This document shows, in pieces, positions 1-8,481 of a stretch of DNA of 64,000 nucleotides. Both the position numbers and the translations under genes were made by a program. The notes beneath the pieces were generated by a model. It did not search any database. It saw nothing but the letters and a program-made list of their open reading frames with translations, and was not told the origin of the DNA. How positions within the stretch are numbered: the first letter of the stretch is position 1; each line of letters starts with the position of its first letter. Source of the DNA: Flavobacterium foetidum (lineage in GTDB: Bacteria > Bacteroidota > Bacteroidia > Flavobacteriales > Flavobacteriaceae); contig NZ_SJTF01000002.1 of NCBI RefSeq assembly GCF_004634245.1, forward strand, positions 62,001 through 126,000, written 5' to 3'.

Positions 1-2
1 AA

Positions 3-83
3 GATTTTACTTTGATACAAAACGATCCGCGTTATACGATTATTTATCCAGCAGACGCGAGATTAAACAATCCCAATCTATAA
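3..83 (+). CDS. C-terminal end of a gene cut by the window edge, possibly SusD/RagB-like
   Basis: The first bases read as an open frame of 26 residues ending in TAA at 81-83, followed closely by a strong terminator, so this is the 3' end of a gene that starts outside the window. The tail has the pattern DPRY..YPAD..LNNPNL, which resembles the C-termini of SusD/RagB outer-membrane glycan-binding lipoproteins (RY..PIPq....NPNL). The family call rests on that short resemblance only. If right, a TonB-dependent SusC partner would lie further upstream. Confidence 0.45.
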   Translation, partial: DFTLIQNDPRYTIIYPADARLNNPNL

Positions 84-101
84 TACCTATTGTTTTTTTT
101 T

Positions 102-135
102 AAAGAGGTCCGGCTTTACAGTCGGGCCTCTTTTG
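102..135 (+). terminator. Rho-independent terminator
   Basis: AAAGAGGTCCG pairs with CGGGCCTCTTT (one G-U) around a short loop and runs into TTTT. It lies about 20 bases after the stop of the partial first gene. The remaining stretch up to 360 is very AT-rich and I see nothing else in it. Confidence 0.8.
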
Positions 136-360
136 CATTATGCACCACTATATGAAATTAAACTGTATTTTTATCAAAAAAAATTAAGCAGCTAAATTAA
201 TACAAGAAAAAACAATTAAGCAATATCAACTACAGATATAACCTATGATATTTATTCGATTTTGTAATAACCAAATACAATCCTTACAATATTAAAACAA
301 TATTAGAGCTACGCTAAAAAATCATTTCAAAAGCTAAAAAATTCAGAAAACTTTTTTTTC

Positions 361-368
361 TACTTTTG
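361..368 (+). promoter_or_regulatory. Bacteroidota -7 box (TAnnTTTG)
   Basis: TACTTTTG matches the Bacteroidota -7 consensus exactly, 15 bases before the ATG at 384. No convincing -33 TTG lies at the right distance. Its position argues against the upstream TTG start at 366, which would overlap the promoter box. Confidence 0.55.
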
Positions 369-383
369 CGGAAAAATCCAAAA

Positions 384-1148
384 ATGAAAATTGCCATTGT
401 TGAAGACGAATATCTTGCTTCCAGCTACCTCAAATCGCTGCTAGAGCAACAGGATATTTTACAGCTGCCACAAATAACCGTTTTAAAATCGGTAAAAGAA
501 GCCGTAACTTATTTCAGCGAAAACAAACCTGACTTGGCTTTTATGGATATTCATCTTGGAGACGGAAAAAGTCTGGACATTTTTGAAAAAACAACTGTCT
601 CCTGCCCTGTCATTTTTGTTACGGCTTATGATGTTTACGCCATTTCGGTTTTTAAACACTTTACCATAGATTATCTATTGAAGCCTTTTGAAGAACAGGA
701 ATTGTTTGAGGCGCTGCATAAATTCAAAAAAATCAAAGACAGTTTCAACAGCGATTCGACTATTGAATCGCTGGTAGCGCTTGAAAACGACGAAACGAAC
801 AAAATCCAACGTCACTTTTTGGTAAATCACGGTTATAAGCTTATTTCAATCAACGAAAGTGATGTTACTTTTTTTGCTGCAACAGGAAAACATCTTTTTA
901 TTTACACCAAAACCGGAAACAGTTATCTCTACAACAATACACTGACCGATATCATTACTAATCTCGACCCTTTTAATTTCTTTAAGGTTAATCGGAAATA
1001 CATTGTAAACCGATACATAATTAAGGAGGTTGTAAAACATTCGCATCAAAAAATAGAATTGAAGCTTACTGTACCAGCTCTCGACGACGACCCAATAATT
1101 ATCAGTAAAAAAGAGATAAACAACTTTAAGAACTGGCTTGACCAATAA
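384..1148 (+). CDS. LytTR-family two-component response regulator
   Basis: This 254-residue cytoplasmic regulator has an N-terminal receiver domain (about residues 2-115) and a C-terminal LytTR DNA-binding domain (about 150-250). The acidic pocket is VEDE (E7, D8), the likely phospho-acceptor is D55 in FMDIHLGDG, and the conserved lysine sits in DYLLKPF. The LytTR part shows the typical FFKVNRKYIVN segment. I start it at the ATG at 384 and not the in-frame TTG at 366, because a -7 box covers 361-368. No sensor kinase is adjacent; LytTR regulators usually pair with 5TM-LytS or 7TM kinases, so the partner must be elsewhere. The gene stands alone. Confidence 0.9.
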   Translation: MKIAIVEDEYLASSYLKSLLEQQDILQLPQITVLKSVKEAVTYFSENKPDLAFMDIHLGDGKSLDIFEKTTVSCPVIFVTAYDVYAISVFKHFTIDYLLKPFEEQELFEALHKFKKIKDSFNSDSTIESLVALENDETNKIQRHFLVNHGYKLISINESDVTFFAATGKHLFIYTKTGNSYLYNNTLTDIITNLDPFNFFKVNRKYIVNRYIIKEVVKHSHQKIELKLTVPALDDDPIIISKKEINNFKNWLDQ

Positions 1149-1316
1149 GTTTTACTCTTAAAAAAAAATTAAAAAATCTGCAGAATTCGTAATTTGCAGT
1201 AGGAAATTCAGTTTTAAAATACCAAAACCCTTCTTAAAAAGTTAAAAAAGCGTTATAAGAATCATAAAACTCATACTCAAAACCAGCTTATTAACATTCT
1301 TTTTTGGTTTATTCTT

Positions 1317-1324
1317 TATCTTTG
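1317..1324 (+). promoter_or_regulatory. Bacteroidota -7 box
   Basis: TATCTTTG fits the TAnnTTTG consensus, 28 bases before the start codon at 1353. It is the only promoter-like signal in the 1149-1352 gap, which is otherwise AT-rich with nothing else recognisable. Confidence 0.5.
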
Positions 1325-1352
1325 AGAAACAAACATCAAATGAAAAAGAAAC

Positions 1353-1937
1353 ATGCCACATATACGATTTTATCCTAACGAAGAGTTTAAAGAAATAGAA
1401 ATAAATGCCTCATTACAATTAAGATACGCCATTTCAAACAGAGGACGATTAATAAGTTTTACCGATGATATCGAAAATGGCCGTCTCCTAAAGGGCGGTT
1501 TGAGCGACGGTTACCCAACCTTTCGTTTTAAAGTAAAACAGGACGACAAAATAGTCAACAAGTACTTATTCTTATACAAATTAGTAGCACAGTACTTTAT
1601 TCCTAAAGATTCTGAAGACCAGACTTATGTATTGCATCTGGATTATAACAGAAGTAATGATGACGTGAGCAATCTTAAATGGGCTACTAAACAAGAAATG
1701 ATGGACCACAGCCGTAAAAGTCCACGAGTGATTCAGGCGAAAAAGAACCTGATTGAACACAATCTAAAAGCCGACGGAAGAAAACTGACCACTACAAAAG
1801 TGATGCTGATTAAAAAAATCCTCGCACGTCCCGAACAAAAAACACGTTTGAAAATGATTGCCAAACAATTTGGAGTGAGCGAAATGCAGATTCGAAGAAT
1901 CGCCAGCGGAGAAAACTGGGGACATGTAAAGGTTTAG
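1353..1937 (+). CDS. NUMOD4/HNH-like protein with C-terminal helix-turn-helix
   Basis: The 194-residue protein has three parts. Residues about 23-36 (LRYAISNRGRLISF) match the NUMOD4 DNA-binding motif of homing endonucleases. Residues about 93-112 hold an HNH_3-like motif (LHLDYNRSND...NLKW), with H, D and N in their usual spacing. The C-terminus (FGVSEMQIRRIASG) looks like a helix-turn-helix. NUMOD4-HNH proteins normally belong to phage or intron homing endonucleases. Here it is a free-standing chromosomal gene with its own promoter and no phage, intron or inserted target nearby, so a domesticated DNA-binding regulator is as likely as an active nuclease. Catalytic activity is not provable from sequence. 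Confidence 0.7.
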   Translation: MPHIRFYPNEEFKEIEINASLQLRYAISNRGRLISFTDDIENGRLLKGGLSDGYPTFRFKVKQDDKIVNKYLFLYKLVAQYFIPKDSEDQTYVLHLDYNRSNDDVSNLKWATKQEMMDHSRKSPRVIQAKKNLIEHNLKADGRKLTTTKVMLIKKILARPEQKTRLKMIAKQFGVSEMQIRRIASGENWGHVKV

Positions 1938-1967
1938 CTTGTATACGTTGAAGGTTGCAAAGAATAA

Positions 1968-2037
1968 TTTGCCACTAATTCCACAAATTTTCACTAATTA
2001 CTAAAAGATTCGTGTTAATTTGTGAAATTCGTGGCAA
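1968..2037. repeat. Inverted repeat, family A (GCCAC..AATT..CACAAATT)
   Basis: TTTGCCACTAATTCCACAAA at the left is mirrored by a right arm ending TTCGTGGCAAA; 20 of 22 arm bases pair. Related elements lie at 42871-42928 and 48761-48836. It lies 30 bases after the NUMOD4 gene stop and could form a long cruciform or RNA hairpin. The rest of the 1938-2213 gap holds family D half-repeats (CTTGAAACCT, CCTGAAAC near 2065-2085). Confidence 0.75.
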
Positions 2038-2213
2038 AAACTTTTTGGTAAAAACTAAAAAACTTGAAACCTCAAACCTGAAACAAAAAAACAATCCCGA
2101 AAAATTAAAATAAATCATTAAATTCGCAAGCACAAATAACAAAAATAAAAATCGAAGGTGAGTTTCGGAATTATAAACTTCATTTTCGGTAGTTAATACT
2201 AAAAACCAAAAAA

Positions 2214-3602
2214 ATGAAATACGACGTTATTGTTTTAGGAAGTGGTCCTGGAGGATATGTAACAGCGATTAGAGCTTCACAATTAGGCTTTAAAGTAGCT
2301 GTAGTAGAAAAAGAAAACTTAGGTGGTGTATGCTTAAACTGGGGATGTATCCCAACTAAAGCATTATTGAAATCAGCTCAGGTTTTTGATTATTTAAAAC
2401 ACGCTTCTGATTACGGATTGAAAGTTTCTGAGTTCGACAAAGATTTCCCTGCTGTTATTCAGCGTAGCCGTGGTGTTGCCGAAGGAATGAGCAAAGGAGT
2501 TCAATTCTTAATGAAAAAAAACAAAATTGACGTTATTGAAGGTTTTGGAAAACTAAAACCAGGAAAAAAACTTGACGTTACTGATAAAGACAATAAAGTT
2601 ACAGAATACAGCGCTGATCACATTATCATCGCAACTGGTGCTCGTTCTCGCGAGTTGCCAAACTTACCTCAAGATGGTGTAAAAGTAATTGGTTACCGTC
2701 AGGCAATGACTTTGCCAACACAGCCAAAATCTATGATTATCGTGGGTTCTGGAGCAATCGGAGTGGAATTTGCTCACTTCTACAACTCAATGGGAACAGA
2801 CGTTACTATCGTAGAATTTATGCCAAACATCGTTCCTGTAGAAGACGAAGACGTTTCTAAACAAATGGAGCGTTCTATGAAGAAAGCAGGTGTAAAAATC
2901 ATGACTAATTCTTCTGTAGAAAAAATCGACACTTCTGGAAACGGAGTAAAAGCAACTGTAAAAACAGCAAAAGGAGAAGAAATTCTTGAAGCTGATATCG
3001 TACTTTCTGCAGTTGGAATCAAGACAAACATCGAAAACATCGGATTAGAAGAAGTGGGTATCGCAGTTGACAGAGACAAAATCTTAGTAAACGCTTACAA
3101 CGCGACAAATATTCCAGGATACTACGCAATCGGAGATGTTACTCCAGGTCAAGCTTTAGCTCACGTTGCTTCTGCTGAAGGGATTAACTGTGTGGAGAAA
3201 ATCAAAGGTTTGCATGTAGAACCAATCGATTACGGAAACATTCCTGGTTGTACTTATGCTACTCCAGAAATCGCTTCTGTTGGTTTGACTGAAAAACAAG
3301 CAAAAGAAAAAGGTTACGAATTAAAAATTGGTAAATTCCCATTCTCAGCTTCTGGAAAAGCAAAAGCTGCCGGAGCTGCAGACGGATTCGTAAAAGTAAT
3401 CTTCGATGCTAAATACGGAGAATGGTTAGGATGCCACATGATTGGTGCTGGGGTTACAGATATGATTGCCGAAGCAGTTGTAGCTCGTAAACTAGAAACT
3501 ACTGGTCACGAAATCTTAAAAGCAGTTCACCCTCACCCAACAATGAGCGAGGCAGTGATGGAAGCTGTTGCTGATGCTTACGGCGAAGTAATTCACTTGT
3601 AA
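2214..3602 (+). CDS. lpdA: Dihydrolipoyl dehydrogenase (E3)
   Basis: This 462-residue flavoenzyme reoxidises the dihydrolipoyl groups of 2-oxoacid dehydrogenase complexes, passing electrons through FAD to NAD+. All key features are visible: the N-terminal FAD motif GSGPGG (from residue 9), the redox-active disulfide C40-x4-C45 in GGVCLNWGCIPTK, the NAD-binding motif GSGAIG (178-183), and the C-terminal catalytic pair H441 and E446 in HPHPTMSE. Length is normal for the family. No E1 or E2 gene is adjacent, which is common when one E3 serves several complexes. Codon use leans to AAC, GAC and ATC compared with neighbours, suggesting high expression. A terminator follows. Confidence 0.97.
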   Translation: MKYDVIVLGSGPGGYVTAIRASQLGFKVAVVEKENLGGVCLNWGCIPTKALLKSAQVFDYLKHASDYGLKVSEFDKDFPAVIQRSRGVAEGMSKGVQFLMKKNKIDVIEGFGKLKPGKKLDVTDKDNKVTEYSADHIIIATGARSRELPNLPQDGVKVIGYRQAMTLPTQPKSMIIVGSGAIGVEFAHFYNSMGTDVTIVEFMPNIVPVEDEDVSKQMERSMKKAGVKIMTNSSVEKIDTSGNGVKATVKTAKGEEILEADIVLSAVGIKTNIENIGLEEVGIAVDRDKILVNAYNATNIPGYYAIGDVTPGQALAHVASAEGINCVEKIKGLHVEPIDYGNIPGCTYATPEIASVGLTEKQAKEKGYELKIGKFPFSASGKAKAAGAADGFVKVIFDAKYGEWLGCHMIGAGVTDMIAEAVVARKLETTGHEILKAVHPHPTMSEAVMEAVADAYGEVIHL

Positions 3603-3658
3603 AATATACAATGTAAAGTTTCATTTCTTTACGGAGTTATATATAATTTTCAATTTAT

Positions 3659-3693
3659 AAAATCCGATTTGCGAAAGTAAATCGGATTTTTTT
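3659..3693 (+). terminator. Rho-independent terminator of lpdA
   Basis: AAATCCGATTT and AAATCGGATTT form an 11-base-pair stem with an 8-base loop followed by a T run, 57 bases after the lpdA stop. Confidence 0.85.
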
Positions 3694-3705
3694 ATACTCC
3701 ATTTT

Positions 3706-3765
3706 GTCATTTCGACCGAAGGGAGACCCGAACGATAGCGAACGGGCGAAGCAAATCACACAATA
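3706..3765. repeat. Interspersed repeat, family E (GTCATTTCGA type)
   Basis: GTCATTTCGACCGAAGGGAG begins a block that shares its head with the perfect inverted repeat at 44581-44678. The tail contains CCCGAACGATAGCGAACGGG, a small imperfect stem. It lies in the 360-base gap between lpdA and the AraC gene, together with the terminator before it and the palindrome at 3790; the remaining 3819-3962 shows nothing recognisable. Confidence 0.6.
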
Positions 3766-3789
3766 AACTCCACAAAGTAAATTTCGAAT

Positions 3790-3818
3790 CTTTGTCAAAG
3801 TTTAAAACTTTGACAAAG
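3790..3818. repeat. 29-base perfect palindromic repeat, family F
   Basis: CTTTGTCAAAGTTT, a single A, and AAACTTTGACAAAG form a perfect 14-base-arm palindrome. Its plan (arms rich in C/A and G/T outside, a TTT-AAA centre, one unpaired base) matches the palindromes at 56978-57010 and 58996-59028. All three lie just 3' of a gene. Confidence 0.75.
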
Positions 3819-3962
3819 ATAATCGCGAAAAATCGTACGTATACATGCAGATTTCTCTTCCCTAGAAATAGTCCTAAAATTACTTTTGTATATTTGATTA
3901 CATTTCAGCCTTTTAAAAAATTATCTAATCATCTAATTGACTAATTTTCTAATTAAAAAAAA

Positions 3963-4841
3963 ATGACCACCGATATCATAGAAGTAAATAATTTTATTGT
4001 CTTGATTGAACAATCCAATTCGCATAAAGAATTTATTCAGAAATGTGAAATAGACGGCGACGCGGTTGGTTTTGCTTTTTACGGTTCAGGAAATGTCGAA
4101 CTAGAAATAAAACACAATAACCAAACAAAATACTTAACCAACACAACTGGTCTCGCAATTTCTTTTTTCGGAAATCAAAAAGTAGAATTTGCTCATAAAA
4201 TCGAACCCGAAAAACCATTACAATCCATCAGTATTTTTGCAAAACTAAAGACACTGCAGACTTTGCCACAGGCCGAAAGAGAGATTTTCGAAAAACAACT
4301 ACCTCATTTAGTAAATCCGAAAGCGCATTTTGTAAAAGGGCCGACTTTGTTTATGACGCTCGAAATGCAATTGGCTGTACAAAAAGTATTCAATACCACT
4401 TATACAGGAAATACCAGGCTTTTGTTCTTAAAAAGTCAGGTCAATGAACTCTTGGCGCATTATTTTGCTCTTTTGGATTGTGAAAGAAAAAATGACTTGA
4501 GTGAAAAAGAAAAAGAACAGCTTTTTCAGGCCAAGGACATTGTCAGCAGCAACTACTCGCATCCTCCGACGATAACCGAATTATCAAAACTCATTGGCCT
4601 GAACAGCAATAAACTAAAAAAGAATTTTAAAGAATTATTCGGAATTCCAGTCTACAAATACATTCACGAAGAACGCCTTAACAAAGCCTACGAATTGCTT
4701 TGCGGCAGCGAAAAAACAGTACAGGAAACCGCTTGGGAAGTAGGCTACGAAAGCCTGAGCTCGTTCTCTAATGCCTTTCATAAAAAATTCGGATCTCGAC
4801 CAAACGAAGTCAAAAAACAATTCCTTTCAAACAAATCTTAA
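3963..4841 (+). CDS. AraC-family transcriptional regulator
   Basis: The 292-residue protein has a C-terminal AraC/XylS double helix-turn-helix (about residues 190-288). The first helix-turn-helix lies in PPTITELSKLIGLNSNKLKK and the second in VQETAWEVGYESLSSFSNAF, followed by the family signature F..KFG.RPNEVKK. The N-terminal 180 residues are a ligand or dimerisation region without a recognisable domain. It sits 73 bases upstream of an NmrA-type gene on the same strand and may regulate it; the ligand is unknown. Confidence 0.9.
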   Translation: MTTDIIEVNNFIVLIEQSNSHKEFIQKCEIDGDAVGFAFYGSGNVELEIKHNNQTKYLTNTTGLAISFFGNQKVEFAHKIEPEKPLQSISIFAKLKTLQTLPQAEREIFEKQLPHLVNPKAHFVKGPTLFMTLEMQLAVQKVFNTTYTGNTRLLFLKSQVNELLAHYFALLDCERKNDLSEKEKEQLFQAKDIVSSNYSHPPTITELSKLIGLNSNKLKKNFKELFGIPVYKYIHEERLNKAYELLCGSEKTVQETAWEVGYESLSSFSNAFHKKFGSRPNEVKKQFLSNKS

Positions 4842-4914
4842 TTCTTTTCAGACAAATGTTTTTATACTTACGGCTGCAACTTTGCATCATCATTAATCAT
4901 AAAAACATTTAAAA

Positions 4915-5754
4915 ATGGAAACAAAGAAAATTTTAGTTCTGGGCGGAAACGGAAAAACAGGACGAAGAGTCGCCTCATTATTAAGCACCAAGAACAATGT
5001 AGAAATCAGAATCGGTTCAAGATCGGCGGCAATTCCTTTTGATTGGGAAAAACCTGAAACCTGGCCAAATGCAGTAAAAAACATCGATGTTGTTTACATT
5101 ACTTTTCAACCAGATTTGGCTATCCCGACCGCACCAAAAGCCATTCAGGATTTTACAATGCTTTCTACCAAAATTGGTGTAAAAAAAATTGTGCTGTTGT
5201 CTGGAAGAGGTGAAAAAGAAGCACAGATTTGCGAAGAAATTGTAAAAGCAACAGCTCAAAACTGGACAATTATACGTGCGAGTTGGTTTAATCAGAATTT
5301 TAGCGAAAGTATTTTTCTAGAACCGATTTTGGGTGGATTTGTAGCTCTACCAAAAGCCGATGTTTTAGAGCCTTTTACAGATGCAGACGATATCGCAGAA
5401 GTGGTAACTGAAGCGCTTTTAGACGAAAAACACAACGGAAAAACATACGAACTCACTGGTCCGCGCTTGCTTACGTTTGAAAATGCTGTAAAAGAAATTG
5501 CAACCCAGACAGAACGAAAAATCATTTTCCAGCCTCTTGCATTAGACGAATACATCAATGCACTTCGTGAATATCAGGTGCCTGAAGAAGAAATCTGGCT
5601 TGTCAATTATTTGTTTTCTGAAGTACTTGACGGAAGAAATTCTTCCATCACAAATGACATTGAAAAAGTACTCGGGCGCAAAGCAACTGATTTTAAAGAG
5701 TATGTAAAAAAAACATCTCAGACTGGAGTATGGAACGACAACCAATTGTCATGA
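4915..5754 (+). CDS. NmrA-like NAD(P)-binding protein (atypical SDR)
   Basis: The 279-residue protein begins with a Rossmann fold whose dinucleotide motif GGNGKTG (G10, G13, G16) follows the first strand (KKILVLG). No Tyr-x-x-x-Lys catalytic motif of classical short-chain reductases stands out, which places it with NmrA/HSCARG-type proteins that sense or use NAD(P)H. It follows an AraC regulator and overlaps the next gene by four bases (ATGA at 5751-5754), so the two are probably translationally coupled. The substrate is unknown. Confidence 0.85.
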   Translation: METKKILVLGGNGKTGRRVASLLSTKNNVEIRIGSRSAAIPFDWEKPETWPNAVKNIDVVYITFQPDLAIPTAPKAIQDFTMLSTKIGVKKIVLLSGRGEKEAQICEEIVKATAQNWTIIRASWFNQNFSESIFLEPILGGFVALPKADVLEPFTDADDIAEVVTEALLDEKHNGKTYELTGPRLLTFENAVKEIATQTERKIIFQPLALDEYINALREYQVPEEEIWLVNYLFSEVLDGRNSSITNDIEKVLGRKATDFKEYVKKTSQTGVWNDNQLS

Positions 5755-6137
5755 ATTATTTCAGAGCCATTTTATCAGGATTAATTGTTTGGTGCTGTAT
5801 TGCAGTTTCATTTACCGTTTTAGAACACATCCCATTCATAAGAGAATCACAAAATACACAAGCATTCCTTGCCAGTTTCTTAATCATTCCTTATGCCATT
5901 TTAGGAGCTTCATTTTATTACAAAAAAGAAAACAAAACTTCTGGTCTTCGGTTAGGTTTAATTATGTCTTGTACCGCAATTTTAATGGATGCAATTGTTT
6001 TTGTTCCTTTGGTTGAAATTCCAAAAGGAAATTCGTATCAAGATTTTTTCACCAATCCTTTGTTATGGATTTTGGCATTTTTAAACGCCATGACCGTTTT
6101 TCTGTATTGGAAATTCAGATACAAAATCAGAAAATAA
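5751..6137 (+). CDS. Four-helix integral membrane protein, possibly DUF5367
   Basis: This 128-residue protein has four hydrophobic segments (about residues 4-22, 36-54, 64-86 and 99-118) separated by short charged loops, so it should be an inner-membrane protein with little soluble mass. I use the ATG at 5751, which overlaps the upstream stop as ATGA, and not the ATG at 5730 inside the NmrA frame. Size and layout resemble DUF5367 membrane proteins, but that is recollection and not proof. Coupling to an NmrA-type oxidoreductase is the only functional hint. Confidence 0.75.
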   Translation: MNYFRAILSGLIVWCCIAVSFTVLEHIPFIRESQNTQAFLASFLIIPYAILGASFYYKKENKTSGLRLGLIMSCTAILMDAIVFVPLVEIPKGNSYQDFFTNPLLWILAFLNAMTVFLYWKFRYKIRK

Positions 6138-6149
6138 GACAAAAATCAG

Positions 6150-6184
6150 AATCCGGTTTGAAATCAAAACCGGATTTTTTTTTG
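6150..6184 (+). terminator. Rho-independent terminator
   Basis: AATCCGGTTT pairs with AAACCGGATT around a short AT loop, followed by nine T residues. It closes the AraC/NmrA/membrane-protein unit. Confidence 0.85.
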
Positions 6185-6310
6185 CAAATCTCAACTACAA
6201 GCATCTCAGCCGCTGTTTTTTCAAAGAGAAAATTTATTAAAAATTTGACCTAAAAAAAACACTAAACTCGTCTTATAATTCTTATTTTTATTCTTTATAA
6301 ATAAGATTGT

Positions 6311-7261
6311 ATGAAACTGCCATTTATTGAAATAATCGAGGCCACAACAAGTAATCCCAATTTACTGATGTGGAAGTTTTACGATGAAGACAAGGAAATA
6401 AAAAACGGCGCAAAACTTACTGTGCGCGAAAGCCAGAAAGTGATGCTATTAAATGAAGGCCGACTTGCAGATGTTTTTTCTCCGGGACTGCACACCTTGT
6501 CTACAGAAAACATTCCAATTTTAAGCAGCCTAAAAGGATGGAAATACGGATTCGAAAGTCCGTTTAAAGTCGATGTTTATTTTTTCAACACGCATCAATT
6601 CATCAATAATAAATGGGGAACTCCTGCTCCTATTCTATTAAACGATCCGCAGTTTGGGCAAATCAGAGTTCGCGCCTTCGGAAGTTTTGATATTAGAATT
6701 GCCGATCCTGCTAAATTTTTTACGCAATATGCAGGAACCTATGAGCAGTTGACCATTTTTGAACTTCAAAATCAGTTAAGAGATTTTGTCGCTCCAAAAT
6801 TTGGAGAAGTCTTGGCAAACGAAAACATCACTATTACAGATGTAGCCGGAAATATTACACAGTTAAGCCAAAAAATCGAACCGTACCTAAAACCTTATTT
6901 TCTTCAATTCGGAATAGAACTTACGCAATTTGTGGTTACAAGTGTCACTTTGCCTGAAGAAGTTACAGCACATTACGACAAAATCACCAATATGAATATG
7001 GTAACAGATATGGATAAATTTACCAAATTTAATACCGCAACAGCAATTGGAGATAAAGGAACTGCCCTTCACGATGCAACGCAAAATGCAGCAAGCATGG
7101 CGATTCTTTTGAATCAGTTACAGCAGCACAAAGAAACTCCAAAAGAAGAAAAAGACGACCTGACTTCTAAGCTTCAAAAAGTAAAATCTTTGTTTGATGC
7201 CGGATTAATTGATGAAGACGAATTTAAAGCTAAGAAAGCAGCATTATTAAGTCAGTTGTAA
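6311..7261 (+). CDS. SPFH-domain protein with C-terminal SHOCT domain (YdjI-like)
   Basis: The 316-residue protein has an SPFH/Band 7-like region (about residues 20-235) of the YdjI/virion-core-like type. It ends in a SHOCT domain (about 282-316: KLQKVKSLFDAGLIDEDEF). Between them lies an Ala/Gln/Met-rich oligomerisation stretch. There is no signal peptide or transmembrane segment, so membrane contact, if any, is peripheral. SPFH proteins scaffold membrane microdomains; the YdjI type often travels with zinc-ribbon partners, as here. The stop overlaps the next start by one base (TAATG). It is the first gene of a cluster running to about 9441 and ending in a terminator. Confidence 0.85.
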   Translation: MKLPFIEIIEATTSNPNLLMWKFYDEDKEIKNGAKLTVRESQKVMLLNEGRLADVFSPGLHTLSTENIPILSSLKGWKYGFESPFKVDVYFFNTHQFINNKWGTPAPILLNDPQFGQIRVRAFGSFDIRIADPAKFFTQYAGTYEQLTIFELQNQLRDFVAPKFGEVLANENITITDVAGNITQLSQKIEPYLKPYFLQFGIELTQFVVTSVTLPEEVTAHYDKITNMNMVTDMDKFTKFNTATAIGDKGTALHDATQNAASMAILLNQLQQHKETPKEEKDDLTSKLQKVKSLFDAGLIDEDEFKAKKAALLSQL

Positions 7262-7503
7262 TGGAAGAGAAAAAAGTAAATTCATTTCTGGACAAGCTTA
7301 AGGAAAAAGCTAAAAGCCAATCTCATTACGGAGGAGATTCAGAAATCACCGAAGCAAAAATGCAGCTTAAAGATTGCCCAAACTGCGGTGCCGGAAGAGC
7401 CAAACAAGACGGATTGACACATTGCGCCTATTGCGGATTTGAGTTTTTGAGTGTAAAACTTACCGACGGAGTTTATATTAAAAAAGAAGATAATTCACTT
7501 TAA
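7261..7503 (+). CDS. Small zinc-ribbon protein
   Basis: This 80-residue protein has a basic N-terminal helix and two Cys-x2-Cys knuckles (C39/C42 in CPNCG and C55/C58 in CAYCG), which together make a zinc ribbon. The start codon overlaps the stop of the SPFH gene by one base, indicating translational coupling and probably equal amounts of the two proteins. No catalytic motif is present. It most likely serves as a binding adaptor for the SPFH assembly. Confidence 0.8.
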   Translation: MEEKKVNSFLDKLKEKAKSQSHYGGDSEITEAKMQLKDCPNCGAGRAKQDGLTHCAYCGFEFLSVKLTDGVYIKKEDNSL

Positions 7504-7515
7504 AAAATCAAAAAA

Positions 7516-8457
7516 GTGTTCGGATTATTCAATAAAAAACAAAAGCAGCATCAAGAAGCACTTCCTGAATGGCATTCGGAACTTGGAGAATCACAACAGA
7601 GATGGTTCACTTTTCTGGAGAAACTGGAAGCCAAAATGGAAGAATTTGCAGCAGCCGCAATTCCGGAATTAAAACAGCTTCTTCAGGAAGATGACGATTT
7701 GTATAAAAGAACTTTTCATAGAGTATATTCTGGAGTAAACGGTCAGATTCAAAATATTAGAAACAAAGCCAGAGATACTTATGAAGAAAAAATAATTGAT
7801 GTTTACCATTATTACAGCTCTCAGATTTCGGTTTTAAGTCCGTATCATAATTTGGTTTCTGATTTCAGAAATGTCTGTTCGGACCGTTATAATGATTTTG
7901 AAGATAAATCGGAATATTGGAGAAACGAAATCGAAAAAACACAGGAACGAGATCTTGAAATCGAATATCAAAAAATCCTCAGCGAATTTGAAGCTGTCAA
8001 AAACAAGTTCAACTGCACGCAATGCGGTGGAGGCCTAACTATTGATCGGATTTTTCTAATCGAAACTTATATTTCCTGCCCCTACTGCAAAACGCAGAAT
8101 ACTTTTTCGCCAAGCACTCAGGCAAGAAACCTGCAAAATATAGCACGTAATCTCGCTGAACAGCGAACAGCTCATCTTAAAAAGGATTTTGAGGTCGAAA
8201 ATAGCAAGGAAAGAGAACTTTATCATCAGATTCATGAACTGGAATTGAGCAAAATACACCAATCAGACAAAAAAATATTGAGCGAAATTCAATCTAAAAT
8301 AGCTGATTTAGAAGAGCAAAGGCAATCTGCGATTCAGAATGCTCCGAAACTCCATCAGCATTATTTAAGAGCAATGTATGATGAATGGAACAAAATAACC
8401 CCAGACTTGAAAGAACATAACGAAAAAATGTATCAGAATCAACTACGATATTTATAA
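7516..8457 (+). CDS. Coiled-coil protein with central zinc ribbon
   Basis: The 313-residue protein starts at a GTG 12 bases after the zinc-ribbon gene; the first residues MFGLFNKKQKQ resemble the start of the next gene, which supports this start. Long Glu/Gln/Lys-rich helices before and after suggest coiled coils (about residues 20-160 and 205-305). In the middle are two Cys-x2-Cys pairs, C167/C170 (CTQCGG) and C188/C191 (CPYC), forming a zinc ribbon. I recognise no named family. Its position inside the SPFH cluster suggests a structural partner. Confidence 0.75.
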   Translation: MFGLFNKKQKQHQEALPEWHSELGESQQRWFTFLEKLEAKMEEFAAAAIPELKQLLQEDDDLYKRTFHRVYSGVNGQIQNIRNKARDTYEEKIIDVYHYYSSQISVLSPYHNLVSDFRNVCSDRYNDFEDKSEYWRNEIEKTQERDLEIEYQKILSEFEAVKNKFNCTQCGGGLTIDRIFLIETYISCPYCKTQNTFSPSTQARNLQNIARNLAEQRTAHLKKDFEVENSKERELYHQIHELELSKIHQSDKKILSEIQSKIADLEEQRQSAIQNAPKLHQHYLRAMYDEWNKITPDLKEHNEKMYQNQLRYL

Positions 8458-8481
8458 TTATTAATCCCTAAAAAAAGAAAC

